This document shows positions 1-9,561 of a DNA stretch of 64,000 nt, piece after piece. Positions within the stretch are counted from its first letter, which is position 1. Each line of letters opens with the position of its first letter. The translations under genes and the position numbers were made by a program. The stretch lies in the NCBI RefSeq assembly GCF_002742645.2, contig NZ_CP033875.1, positions 2,458,001 to 2,522,000 of the forward strand, given 5' to 3'. This DNA comes from Caulobacter sp. FWC26 (GTDB lineage: Bacteria; Pseudomonadota; Alphaproteobacteria; Caulobacterales; Caulobacteraceae). The notes below the pieces were generated by a model, which worked only from the letters and a program-made list of their open reading frames with translations, was not told where the DNA came from and did not search any database.

Positions 1-1313
<1,313 letters not shown>

Positions 1314-1362
1314 AGTGCTCTCCCAACCCTTTGTCGTTGAGCAAGCCTTAGCAGGCGATTAT

Positions 1363-1373
1363 TTGTCCGACAA
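1363..1373. promoter_or_regulatory. Operator 1 of the FadR-type regulator (TTGTCCGACAA)
   Basis: TTGTCCGACAA lies inside ATTTGTCCGACAAT, an almost perfect dyad, between the dehydratase stop and the arabinofuranosidase start. It matches the sites at 3313 and 4255. FadR-subfamily GntR regulators typically bind short dyads of the TNGTCNGACNA type, so the regulator encoded at 3379-4119 is the likely ligand (inference). Confidence 0.7.
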
Positions 1374-1419
1374 TATAGCTTACAGATCGACGTTCGTCGT
1401 ACGGCGTCGATCCGGCTCC

Positions 1420-3222
1420 CTAGTGGTTGTCGCGCGGCAACCCCTTGGTCTGGGCGATCCGCTGATATTTCACCGCCGGCTCCAGCACCGCGCCTGTATC
1501 CATCTGTCCGATAGCGTTCCGCTGGATTTCCTGCCAGGGCGTCTGGCTCTCCGGATAGGCGTAGCCGCCCCCCGCCTCCAACGCCCTGCGACGCTCGACG
1601 ACCTCAGAGGCGGAGATCAGGACGTCCACCCGCGACTTGCGGAGATCAAAGCGAACCCGGTCACCTGTCTTCAGCAAGGCGAGGCCACCGCCGGCCGCAG
1701 CTTCGGGCGAGGCGTTCAGGATCGAGGGCGACCCGGACGTGCCCGACTGGCGTCCGTCGCCGATGCAGGGAAGTTGATGAATACCCTGCTTGATCAGGTA
1801 ATTCGGCGCGCGCATGTTCACGACCTCGGCCGCGCCCGGATAGCCGATCGGTCCCGCGCCGCGCATGAACAGGATCGAGTTGGCCGTGATCCCCAGCGCG
1901 GGGTCATCAATCCGGTGATGGTAGTCCTCGGGGCCGTCGAACACGATCGCGTCCCCTTCGAAGGCGTCTGGATCGTCGGGGTTGGACAGATAGCGCGCGC
2001 GGAACTCATCGCTGATCACGCTGGTCTTCATGATGGCCGAGTTGAACAGATTGCCTCGCATGATCGCAAAGCCGGCGCGTTCAACGAGCGGACGCGCAAA
2101 GGGACGGATCACGTCCTCGTCCTCGATGACGGCGCCCCGATACTGCTCGCCGATGCTCTGGCCTGACACCGCCCGGGCGTCCTCGTGGATCAAGCCCTGC
2201 TCGATCAGTTGGCCAAACACCGCCGGCACGCCGCCCGCGCGGTAGTAGTCCTCGCCGAGATACTCGCCGGCGGGCTGCAGGTTGACCAGCAGCGGCACGT
2301 CCTTGCCGGCGGCCTCCCAGTCTTCCAGCTTCAGCTCCACGTCCATGTGGCGCGCCAGGGCGTTCAGATGGATCGGCGCGTTGGTCGAACCGCCGATCGC
2401 CGAGTTGACGACGATCGCATTGAGGAACGCCTCGCGGGTCAGGATGTCAGAGGGCTTGAGATCCTCGGCGACCATCTCGACGATCCGAAGGCCCGTGCGA
2501 TAGGCGTTCTCCTGACGGTCGCGATACGGCGCCGGGATCGCGGCCGAGCCGGGCAGCGACATGCCCAGGGCCTCGGTCAGCGAATTCATGGTCGTGGCCG
2601 TGCCCATGGTGTTGCAGTAGCCGGTCGACGGCGCTGAGCTGGCCACGAGCTTGATGAAGCCGGCATTGTCGATTTCGCCGGCGGCCAGCATTTCGCGCGC
2701 CTTCCAGACGATCGTGCCCGAACCGGTGCGCTTACCCTTGTGCCAGCCATTCAGCATCGGCCCCACCGACAGGGCGATGGCGGGAATGTTGACCGTCGCC
2801 GCCGCCATCAAGCAAGCCGGCGTGGTCTTGTCGCAGCCGATGGTCAGAACCACACCGTCGAGCGGGTAGCCATACAGCAGCTCAACGAGGCCCAGATAAG
2901 AGAGATTGCGATCCAGGCCAGCCGTGGGCCGCTTGCCGGTTTCCTGGATCGGATGCACCGGAAACTCCAGCGCGATACCGCCGGCGCTGCGGATGCCTTC
3001 GCGCACGCGATCGGCCAACACGAGGTGATGGCGGTTGCAAGGGGAGAGATCCGACCCCGTCTGGGCGATGCCGATGATCGGCTTGCCTGACTGCAACTCC
3101 TCCAGGGTCAGGCCGAAATTGAGGTAGCGCTCCAGGTAGAGCGCCGTCATGTCGATATTGTCGGGATTGTCGAACCAGGCGCGCGACCGAAGCGCGCGCG
3201 GGGGGACGTTAGGGACGCTCAT
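1420..3222 (-). CDS. IlvD/Edd-family sugar-acid dehydratase (L-arabinonate or xylonate type)
   Basis: This Fe-S dehydratase should convert an aldonic acid such as L-arabinonate to its 2-keto-3-deoxy acid in the non-phosphorylating pentose pathway. It is about 600 residues and shares with Caulobacter xylonate dehydratase the N-terminal pattern [17 protein letters not shown] and the motifs [18 protein letters not shown] and GDGRQSGT. The three cluster-ligand cysteines are present at about 62 (SPCNRHH), 130 (IGCDKTTP) and 203 (GYCNTMGT). The ATG at 3222 is chosen over an upstream in-frame start because AAGGG lies 7 nt before it and homologues begin here. The neighbouring arabinofuranosidase, AraD1 and mutarotase genes favour an arabinonate substrate, but xylonate cannot be excluded. 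Confidence 0.9.
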   Translation of the reverse strand: MSVPNVPPRALRSRAWFDNPDNIDMTALYLERYLNFGLTLEELQSGKPIIGIAQTGSDLSPCNRHHLVLADRVREGIRSAGGIALEFPVHPIQETGKRPTAGLDRNLSYLGLVELLYGYPLDGVVLTIGCDKTTPACLMAAATVNIPAIALSVGPMLNGWHKGKRTGSGTIVWKAREMLAAGEIDNAGFIKLVASSAPSTGYCNTMGTATTMNSLTEALGMSLPGSAAIPAPYRDRQENAYRTGLRIVEMVAEDLKPSDILTREAFLNAIVVNSAIGGSTNAPIHLNALARHMDVELKLEDWEAAGKDVPLLVNLQPAGEYLGEDYYRAGGVPAVFGQLIEQGLIHEDARAVSGQSIGEQYRGAVIEDEDVIRPFARPLVERAGFAIMRGNLFNSAIMKTSVISDEFRARYLSNPDDPDAFEGDAIVFDGPEDYHHRIDDPALGITANSILFMRGAGPIGYPGAAEVVNMRAPNYLIKQGIHQLPCIGDGRQSGTSGSPSILNASPEAAAGGGLALLKTGDRVRFDLRKSRVDVLISASEVVERRRALEAGGGYAYPESQTPWQEIQRNAIGQMDTGAVLEPAVKYQRIAQTKGLPRDNH

Positions 3223-3312
3223 GACAACCCTTGATGACAGGAACTGGCGATCACGCGGCTTAGATCGACGCGGATTGACCGCGACGGTTCGCCACCGCCT
3301 CACCTATCGCAT

Positions 3313-3323
3313 TTGTCTGACTA
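3313..3323. promoter_or_regulatory. Operator 2 of the FadR-type regulator (TTGTCTGACTA)
   Basis: TTGTCTGACTA lies about 90 bp upstream of the dehydratase ATG, between it and the convergently facing end of the regulator gene. It shares the TTGTC-N-GAC core with the sites at 1363 and 4255. Confidence 0.68.
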
Positions 3324-3378
3324 TACGCCGAAGCCTGGAGCGTCAATGCGAACGCCGCTCCTCTGGAAAAGCGACCGA

Positions 3379-4119
3379 CTACGGCTTCAGCGAGGCTCGG
3401 GTGTCTTCCAGGGCCAGGGTGACCAATCGCTCCATGGCCTCGCGCGCCTGATCCTCGCGCCCCGCGGCGATGGCGTCGAAGACCTTCCAGTGCTCGGGCA
3501 TCGGGTCGCGCGCCAGGCCACGTCCACGCTGCTTGAAGATCGTGGTCCAGCGCACCGCCGCGCCGATGCTGCTGCTGAGGGTGAATAGCGGCCCGTTCGC
3601 GGTGGCTTCCAGCACAGCGTCGTGGAAATCCCGATCGGCCGCCTGCCCCGCCTCGGTCGCCAGCGTCTCGTGCTGCATGGCGACGAGCGCGGCGCGCATC
3701 CGCTCCAACTGTCCCTCGTCGCGCCGCTTAGCCGCCAAGGCCGCCGCTGCGGGCTCGACGATCATGCGAAGCTCATAGAGTTCCTGCAGAAATGACTCGC
3801 TGGGTTCTGACTCGAAGAACCAAGAGAGCACCTCAGGATCGAGCAGCCGCCAGCGAGACCGCGGACTGACGCGCGTGCCCGTCTTTGGCCGGCTCTCCAC
3901 AAGTCCCTTGGCCGCGAGTATCCGGATGGCCTCGCGATAGGCGCTGCGGGAAACCTGGAGCCGTTCGCTGGCCTCGATCTCGTTGGTCAAGACATCGCCT
4001 GGCTGGTGCTTGCCGGAGACGATCGCCGCGCCGAGAGACCGGGCGATCGCCCCGTGAAGACGCCCCGAGGACGCCTCCTCACGCTCGCCGCCGGCTTCCT
4101 CGCCCTTCGCTTTCCCCAC
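3379..4119 (-). CDS. GntR/FadR-family transcriptional regulator of the arabinose cluster
   Basis: An N-terminal winged helix (SGKHQPGDVLTNEIEAS, then SRSAYREAIRILAAKGLVES) is followed by an all-helical FadR-type (FCD) effector domain with E-R-EPAAAALAA and a D-FH-A metal/ligand motif (ADRDFHDAVLEAT). The protein is about 246 residues, normal for the family. I chose the GTG at 4119, preceded by GGAG; an ATG at 4209 would add 30 atypical residues and has a poor ribosome-binding site. It probably represses the flanking genes and is released by an arabinose-pathway intermediate (inference from context and from three TTGTCNGACNA dyads in the cluster). Confidence 0.85.
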   Translation of the reverse strand: MGKAKGEEAGGEREEASSGRLHGAIARSLGAAIVSGKHQPGDVLTNEIEASERLQVSRSAYREAIRILAAKGLVESRPKTGTRVSPRSRWRLLDPEVLSWFFESEPSESFLQELYELRMIVEPAAAALAAKRRDEGQLERMRAALVAMQHETLATEAGQAADRDFHDAVLEATANGPLFTLSSSIGAAVRWTTIFKQRGRGLARDPMPEHWKVFDAIAAGREDQAREAMERLVTLALEDTRASLKP

Positions 4120-4254
4120 CCGCAGGTCACTCCAGATCGCCGCGCAGCACGAAAGCTGGCGCGCCGGGACTCTAGGGAGACTGCGCCGTTCAGAACAAGA
4201 GAATTCCATCGCTTCAGATCCGCGTCTGTTTGACAGGGTGGCCAGGACCGTTAT

Positions 4255-4265
4255 TTGTCTGACCA
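4255..4265. promoter_or_regulatory. Operator 3 of the FadR-type regulator (TTGTCTGACCA)
   Basis: TTGTCTGACCA is 24 bp upstream of the AraD1 GTG start, in the divergent region between the regulator and araD1. Binding here could control both araD1-galM and the regulator itself. It is the third copy of the dyad in the cluster. Confidence 0.72.
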
Positions 4266-4288
4266 TTAGAACCAAGGGAGGCGAGCCG

Positions 4289-5299
4289 GTGGCGCTTCGA
4301 TTCGCGCAGCTGAAAACGCCGTCGGGCGAGCGGCGGCTTGTCGCGATTGATGATTCTCGCCAGGCGCGCCGCGTCGAGGTCGCCGATACGCTGTACGCGC
4401 TTGCGCAAACTGCAATCGGGGCCGGCGTGACGCTGTCAGACGCCGCGCAGATTAGGCCTCTGGGCGAGACCGTCGATCTCGACACCGCCCTCGCGGAAGG
4501 CCGCGTTCTCGCGCCGATCGATCACCCCGACCCCGCACACCTGTTGATGACGGGCACAGGCCTCACCCACCTGGGGTCCGCCGAAGGCCGCGACCAGATG
4601 CATAAGGCGGCCCTCGCCCATCAGGCGGGGGCCGACGAGCCGCTGACCGACTCGCGACGGATGTTCCTGATGGGCGTGGCAGGCGGCAAGCCGCCCGCCG
4701 GCGAGGTCGGCGTGCAGCCTGAATGGTTCTACAAGGGCGACGGCTCGCAGCTCGTCGCGCCGGGCCAGGCGCTTGTGTCCCCCGCCTTCGCCGAGGACGG
4801 CGGCGAGGAGCCGGAGATCGCCGGCGTCTATCTGGTGGGTCCAGACGGAACGCCTTATCGCCTCGGTTATTGCCTGGCGAACGAGTTCTCCGACCATGTG
4901 GTGGAAAGGGGCAACTACCTCTGGCTGGCGCATTCCAAGCTCCGTAACGCCGCCCTTGGTCCCGAACTGCTGACCGGACAGCTGCCGGAAGAGATCCACG
5001 GCGCCAGCCGGATCATTCGCGATGGCAAGGTGGCCTGGGAACAGCCCTTCCTGTCCGGCGAAGGCAACATGTCCCACGCCTTGGCGAACCTGGAACACCA
5101 TCACTTCAAGTACGACCTGTTCCGGCGACCGGGCGACGTGCACGTCCACTTCTTCGGCGCGGCGACGCTTTCGTTCGCCTCCGGGTTCCAGACCCAAGAG
5201 GGCGATGTCTTCGAGATCGAAGCCCCACCGTTTCATTATCCCGCGCGCAACACGCTTTCGCGCGCGCCGTCCACCACGACAACCGTCAAGTCACTGTAG
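4289..5299 (+). CDS. AraD1-family protein, FAH fold (2-keto-3-deoxy-pentonate dehydratase candidate)
   Basis: This 336-residue protein belongs to the fumarylacetoacetate-hydrolase superfamily AraD1 group. The likely step is dehydration of 2-keto-3-deoxy-L-arabinonate, parallel to XylX in the xylose pathway, giving 2-oxoglutarate semialdehyde. Features seen include PIDHPDPAHLLMTGTGLTH, QPEWFYKGDG, an acidic EEPEIAGVYLVG metal-binding stretch, GYCLANEFSDH and VHVHFFGAATLSF. The GTG start is fixed by a strong AAGGGAGG 8 nt upstream; the longer frame to 4238 would run through the operator. The mutarotase gene follows after 40 bp with its own ribosome-binding site, so the two are probably cotranscribed. 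The family call is solid; the exact reaction is inferred. Confidence 0.85.
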   Translation: MALRFAQLKTPSGERRLVAIDDSRQARRVEVADTLYALAQTAIGAGVTLSDAAQIRPLGETVDLDTALAEGRVLAPIDHPDPAHLLMTGTGLTHLGSAEGRDQMHKAALAHQAGADEPLTDSRRMFLMGVAGGKPPAGEVGVQPEWFYKGDGSQLVAPGQALVSPAFAEDGGEEPEIAGVYLVGPDGTPYRLGYCLANEFSDHVVERGNYLWLAHSKLRNAALGPELLTGQLPEEIHGASRIIRDGKVAWEQPFLSGEGNMSHALANLEHHHFKYDLFRRPGDVHVHFFGAATLSFASGFQTQEGDVFEIEAPPFHYPARNTLSRAPSTTTTVKSL

Positions 5300-5339
5300 A
5301 GCGGCCAAGCCGCCGATAACGATATCAAGGGAGAGGACC

Positions 5340-6476
5340 ATGAAGCTGAAGACCATCGCGCTCTGCAGCGCAGCGCTCCTGATCGCCGGCACCGCTCAAG
5401 CAGCGGACCTCTCGCGCAAACCGTTCGGTAAACTGCCCTCGGGCGAAACGGTTGAGGCCCTGACCCTGACCAACGGGAACGGCGTCAGCGCCACGGTCAT
5501 CACCTACGGCGCCACTTTGCAATCGCTGATGGCGCCGGGTCGCGATGGCAAGAGCGCCGATATTGCTCTCGGCTTCGCCGACGCCTCCGGCTACGCCAGC
5601 AACAACAGCTATTTCGGGGCCAGCGTCGGGCGGTTCGCCAATCGGATCGGCAAGGGACGCTTCAGCCTGGACGGCAAGACCTATCAGTTGGCGCTGAACA
5701 ACGATGGCGTCGCCGCGCTGCATGGCGGGGTCAAAGGGTTCGACAAGGTCGTCTGGAAAGTGCTGGAAGCCAAGGCCGGCCCAGTGGCGTCCGTGACCTT
5801 TGGCTATGTCAGCCCCGATGGCGAAGAAGGCTATCCGGGCACGCTGACCGCGACGGCGACCTATGCGCTGGACGAACAAAACCAACTGACGATCACCTAC
5901 GGGGCGACTACCGACAAGCCGACGATCGTCAACCTGACCAACCACGCCCTGTTCAACATGGCCGGCGAAGGCGCCCCCGAGGGCGCCATGGGAAATGTGT
6001 TGACCATCCCCGCTGACGGATACACCCCCGTCGACGCCGAACTGATCCCTACGGGCGCGGTGGCGCCGGTGGCCGGGACTGCCTTCGACTTCCGAAAGCC
6101 GGCGGCCGTTGGCGATCGCATCCGCGACGCCAACGATCCCCAGCTCGTGATCGGACGCGGCTACGATCACAACTACGTCCTGAACGGCCCATCGGGCGCC
6201 GCGCCGCGACTGGCCGCCCGCCTTTCCGATCCAAAGAGCGGTCGGACGCTTGAAATCCTGTCGACCGCGCCCGGGCTGCAATTCTATGCCGGCAACTTCA
6301 TGAATGGGCTGATGATCGGCAAGAGCGGCAAGATGTATCGCCAAGGTGACGGCATCGCCCTTGAGCCGCAGCATTTCCCCGACGCGCCCAACAAGCCGCA
6401 ATTCGCCTCCACGCGGCTCGACCCAGGCCAGGCCTACAAGAACACGATGGTGTTCCGACTGAGCGTGGCTCGCTAA
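5340..6476 (+). CDS. galM: Aldose 1-epimerase (mutarotase), exported
   Basis: The 378-residue GalM-family protein interconverts alpha and beta anomers of aldoses. A signal peptide of about 22 residues ending TAQA places it in the periplasm, where it could supply the right L-arabinose anomer to uptake or to a periplasmic dehydrogenase. Family motifs are ASVGRFANRIGKG, ALHGGVKGFDK, VNLTNHALFN and the LEPQHFPDAPN active-site region with its catalytic Glu. The ATG at 5340 has AAGGGAGAGG just upstream. The stop overlaps the convergent gene at 6473 by 4 nt. Confidence 0.92.
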   Translation: MKLKTIALCSAALLIAGTAQAADLSRKPFGKLPSGETVEALTLTNGNGVSATVITYGATLQSLMAPGRDGKSADIALGFADASGYASNNSYFGASVGRFANRIGKGRFSLDGKTYQLALNNDGVAALHGGVKGFDKVVWKVLEAKAGPVASVTFGYVSPDGEEGYPGTLTATATYALDEQNQLTITYGATTDKPTIVNLTNHALFNMAGEGAPEGAMGNVLTIPADGYTPVDAELIPTGAVAPVAGTAFDFRKPAAVGDRIRDANDPQLVIGRGYDHNYVLNGPSGAAPRLAARLSDPKSGRTLEILSTAPGLQFYAGNFMNGLMIGKSGKMYRQGDGIALEPQHFPDAPNKPQFASTRLDPGQAYKNTMVFRLSVAR

Positions 6477-6898
6477 CGCGGCGCCGACCAGGTTCTCGGC
6501 TCGTTCAGCGCCTCGTCGATCATCCGAGAAGCCGCTTCGCAGCGGCTCTCGGCGTTGCGAGGGTCGGCCGCCTGGGGGGTCTTCTGGCGCGCCTCGCGCG
6601 CCTGAGCGCGCCGCGTCTCAACCAAGTGTTCGTTGATCGCGGCCATTTGCAGCCGGATGCTGTCGCTCTGAAGCGCTAAACGGCGTTCGAGCTCTTCAAT
6701 CCTCGTCTGGCTGGCGCAGAGCGCTCGCCGGGCTTCATCGCGTTCCGCTGTCACGATTTCCAGAGCAAGGCGGATGTCCGAGGTCCGCGAACCGGCGTTG
6801 GACATTTTTACACCAGCGATGACGCCGCCCGCGACGGACAACAGCCAGAGAGTCTTCAGAATAAAGGGCGTAGCGCCTGCGTCCCACAGCATCTGCAT
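6473..6898 (-). CDS. Hypothetical membrane-anchored coiled-coil protein
   Basis: I do not recognise a family in this 141-residue protein. One transmembrane helix lies near the N-terminus (about residues 12-31), followed by a Lys/Arg/Glu-rich stretch (about 45-110) with heptad-like spacing (IEELERRLALQSDSIRLQ) and a polar C-terminus. The layout suggests a bitopic inner-membrane protein with a coiled coil. The ATG at 6898 is preceded by AGGGGTT, and a second ATG is two codons on. It is the last gene of a minus-strand run and overlaps galM by 4 nt at its 3' end. Confidence 0.6.
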   Translation of the reverse strand: MQMLWDAGATPFILKTLWLLSVAGGVIAGVKMSNAGSRTSDIRLALEIVTAERDEARRALCASQTRIEELERRLALQSDSIRLQMAAINEHLVETRRAQAREARQKTPQAADPRNAESRCEAASRMIDEALNEPRTWSAPR

Positions 6899-6913
6899 AA
6901 CCCCTGATCGATA

Positions 6914-7132
6914 CTACAGGGCGCCGCGCCCAAACTGGGCTCGGCGGATCGAGGTGTCTGCGTGCTGCATGACGTCATCGACTACGGCCGAAAGCATGTC
7001 GCCTGTCAGGCCATGTTCCCGCGCCCAGACCGAAAGCGCGTGGCGCAGAAAAGTCGCTGCAACCGCAGGGGCGGCTTCACCGTCCAGGGGCGCGAACGTC
7101 GCAGGTTCGATCGAGGCTTGGTCCAGACTCAC
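6914..7132 (-). CDS. Small hypothetical protein
   Basis: The 72-residue product has no recognised family. It begins at a GTG with AAAGGA 7 nt upstream. Residues 25-60 look helical and soluble (ATFLRHALSVWAREHG, then MLSAVVDDVMQHAD). It ends 15 nt before the coiled-coil gene downstream, so the two may be cotranscribed. Coding potential rests on the ribosome-binding site and high-GC codon pattern only. Confidence 0.45.
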   Translation of the reverse strand: MSLDQASIEPATFAPLDGEAAPAVAATFLRHALSVWAREHGLTGDMLSAVVDDVMQHADTSIRRAQFGRGAL

Positions 7133-7394
7133 GGCGGGGTCCTTTCAACGAGCCGGGCGCTTACGCCCCGGGCTGATCTCGAAAAGGCGAACCCGACCGG
7201 CGGTTGGCCGGGTCCGCAGTCGGTTCACGCGACCAGCGCCGAGCTCTGACAACAGACCGAACGCACCCTGTGACAAGGCGCTGTCCGCCCGTCGCCACCA
7301 AGCCAGACCTGGCCGACGGCGAACACTTGCTCAAGATCGCGCGCCAAGATGTGCGGATATGCACAAAGCGTCAGGGACAAGCCGAAGAAGGCGC

Positions 7395-9143
7395 TTAAAT
7401 CGCGCGGGTCAGACTGAAGATCGGCGTCGCCGGAAATCCCTTGCGCCCTTGCGTCCTGCCGACATAGCCGCAGCGGACCTTGTCGGCATGAAACGTCGCC
7501 AGCGCGCCAGCCAAGGCCTCGCTGACGCAGACCGAGCCCGGCGTGGCATCCGGCTCGATGCGCGCGGCGACCACCACGTGAGCGCCGAGAACGGCCGGTG
7601 ATTTTGTCATGGGATTGGTGCGCAAATGGACCGGTCCGTAGTGACCGCCAATACGAAGGCCAAGACCGCGCGGCAGCCCCAAGCCGCGCATGTCCAGCGC
7701 CTGATGCGTTTCGAGAAGCGCCAAGGCGGCGAGCGCCGCGTCGATGGGCTCATCGAACACCAGAAACAGACCGTCACCCCAAGTCTCAAGGTGCAATGGT
7801 GGCGCGGCGAGACTTTCGATCGTCTTGGCCAGGCGCCCCATGACCGCATCGACGAAAAGCGGAATCTGATCATCGCGCAGCCCGCCAAAGCCCTGAATAT
7901 CGGCGAAGAGCATGGCCTTCATCGCCCGGCGCGGGTCGCCCCCCTCCCCGCTTGACCGCGCGATCGGCGCTGGGCGCTCGATCCGCAGCGCCACTCGTCG
8001 GCGCCCGCTGCGCCCCCAATAGCTAAGGTCGGCGTGGACGCCCGCGGGACCCGCGCCAACATGGCCGTCCCAGATCGCAAGCTGAATGGCCTCCGTTGCC
8101 AAGGTCTGGGCCCGCAAGACCGCGCAGCCCATGGCGAACTGGCTGGAGTAAGCGAAGACCTGCTCATCGCCGAGATAGGGATCCATGGAGGCGAACCGAA
8201 GCGTGGTCGCCTGCGCCAGACAACGCTCGAACCGGCGCACCCAAGTATCCCCGAACGGCGCTACGGAGGCGGAGACGAACGACTGCCGTTCTACCGGAAG
8301 GACCACATGAAGTTCGGCGCCTGCATCCAAAAGGGCTTCGGCGAAAATGATGTCCGCGCCCGCAGCCAGACCGCCATAGCCAAAGCCGACCTTCTGGACC
8401 GATAAGAGTTCGTCCACCCGCTTGCGCAGCGCCCAGCCGGACAAGGCCGTCTGCCCGGTCATGTCCAGGATATGACCGGTGAAGTGCGCGCAAACGGGCG
8501 GCCGGAACGGCGACAACCAAGCGGGGTCTGCGCCCGTCTCGCGACACAGCATCTCCAGTTGTCGCAGCGTCGCGGCGTGGGCGGCGTAGGCCTTCGGCGC
8601 CAACGCCACCGCGCGGCTCAACGTCCGACACGCCGCTTCGAGATCGCCCACGATAAAGTGTGCCTCCGCCCGACTGGCCGCGTCGTAGTAAGCGGCCTCG
8701 CCCACCAAATCCTGTGCCGGCGGCATCGCCAGGGCTGCCTGCGCCAAGGTGGCGGCGGTCTCGGCGTCGCCCGCCACACGCGTCATGGTCGTGGCGTTGA
8801 TAGCCCCATAGATGCCGCCAAACCGTCGGTGCAGCTTGGTGTACTGGCGGATCGAAGCCTTGGCGAAGGCAAGCCGTCGCGCGCCGTTCGCCCGCAGCGC
8901 CACGTCCTTCAGCAACCGCGCGCCGAGCGCGACGGCGTCATGCTCGTCCAAGCGGTCAAGGCCCAGACGCACATACTCCGACCTTGCGAAATCCAAGGCC
9001 CCCGCCCGCGCCAGGCAGAGCACGGCGGCGTAGGCCGCCGCGCCGCCGCCTTGACCGGCCGCCACGGCGGCGTGGGCGAGGTCATAGGCGGCGAGGATTT
9101 CTCCCCGCCCGATCAGCGCGGCGACGCGCGCCTGGTCGAACAT
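7395..9143 (-). CDS. TPR / Rossmann-like / class III nucleotide cyclase protein
   Basis: This 582-residue protein has three parts. Residues 1-210 form TPR-like helical repeats. Residues 218-385 contain a Rossmann or SLOG-like segment (FTGHILDM, GGLAAGADIIFAEALL, LHVVLPVE). Residues 405-582 are a class III cyclase domain. Both metal aspartates are present: Asp415 in LFADIQGF and Asp457 in WGDGLFLVF. In the AAR segment the transition-state Arg528 is kept, but the Asn usually four residues earlier is Val524, so activity or product may be unusual. It is the last gene of an operon after the 135-residue protein (10-nt gap) and the TIR protein. Sensor and cyclase roles are inferred from domains. Confidence 0.82.
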   Translation of the reverse strand: MFDQARVAALIGRGEILAAYDLAHAAVAAGQGGGAAAYAAVLCLARAGALDFARSEYVRLGLDRLDEHDAVALGARLLKDVALRANGARRLAFAKASIRQYTKLHRRFGGIYGAINATTMTRVAGDAETAATLAQAALAMPPAQDLVGEAAYYDAASRAEAHFIVGDLEAACRTLSRAVALAPKAYAAHAATLRQLEMLCRETGADPAWLSPFRPPVCAHFTGHILDMTGQTALSGWALRKRVDELLSVQKVGFGYGGLAAGADIIFAEALLDAGAELHVVLPVERQSFVSASVAPFGDTWVRRFERCLAQATTLRFASMDPYLGDEQVFAYSSQFAMGCAVLRAQTLATEAIQLAIWDGHVGAGPAGVHADLSYWGRSGRRRVALRIERPAPIARSSGEGGDPRRAMKAMLFADIQGFGGLRDDQIPLFVDAVMGRLAKTIESLAAPPLHLETWGDGLFLVFDEPIDAALAALALLETHQALDMRGLGLPRGLGLRIGGHYGPVHLRTNPMTKSPAVLGAHVVVAARIEPDATPGSVCVSEALAGALATFHADKVRCGYVGRTQGRKGFPATPIFSLTRAI

Positions 9144-9153
9144 CGCGCCAGGT

Positions 9154-9561
9154 TCAGGGGACGTGGCCGGCTCCGTTCTCGATGTCCGGATCCAGACAAA
9201 TCCTTTGTCCTCGGGAGTCCACCATCAGCAGGCTATAGGTGTATTCACCCATCCGCTGGTCCTCGTAGATGATCTTAAAGCGCGACCTGAACGCTGGATC
9301 TCCGCCATCGATGGAATACGGCATCCAGACATAGCTGGAGAAATTCACGCCGAAATCCCGTTGGATTTCGATGGGTCTCCTCTGGAAGGACCAACCAGCG
9401 TTGATCAGCTGATCGCTCAGCGTGAACACCAGTTCGCACCGCTCGCTTAGGTCCAGAAGCAGCCGCTTTGGTCGTAGCGGATCGATGAAGTTCATGAAGC
9501 TATAGCGCTCGTCCAATCCGAGGACGATTTCGACAACTTTTCCGGGTGCTGGCTCTGTCAC
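9154..9561 (-). CDS. Hypothetical beta-rich protein between TIR and cyclase genes
   Basis: No confident family for this 135-residue product. It looks like a compact beta-sandwich, with alternating hydrophobics (VVEIVLGL, LLLDLSERCELVF, RFKIIYED, YTYSLLMVDS) and a C-terminal CLDPDIENG that loosely recalls DP-EP family proteins. There is no signal peptide. Its start overlaps the TIR stop by 4 nt and its stop is 10 nt from the cyclase start, so translation is probably coupled. A scaffold or regulator of the TIR/cyclase pair is possible, but that is a guess from position. Confidence 0.72.
   Translation of the reverse strand: MTEPAPGKVVEIVLGLDERYSFMNFIDPLRPKRLLLDLSERCELVFTLSDQLINAGWSFQRRPIEIQRDFGVNFSSYVWMPYSIDGGDPAFRSRFKIIYEDQRMGEYTYSLLMVDSRGQRICLDPDIENGAGHVP

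Noticed and set aside
7151..7174. Hairpin AGCCGGGCG...CCCGGGCT upstream of the small hypothetical gene as a terminator
   Set aside because: The stem is short and imperfect and no T-tract follows on either strand; not called.
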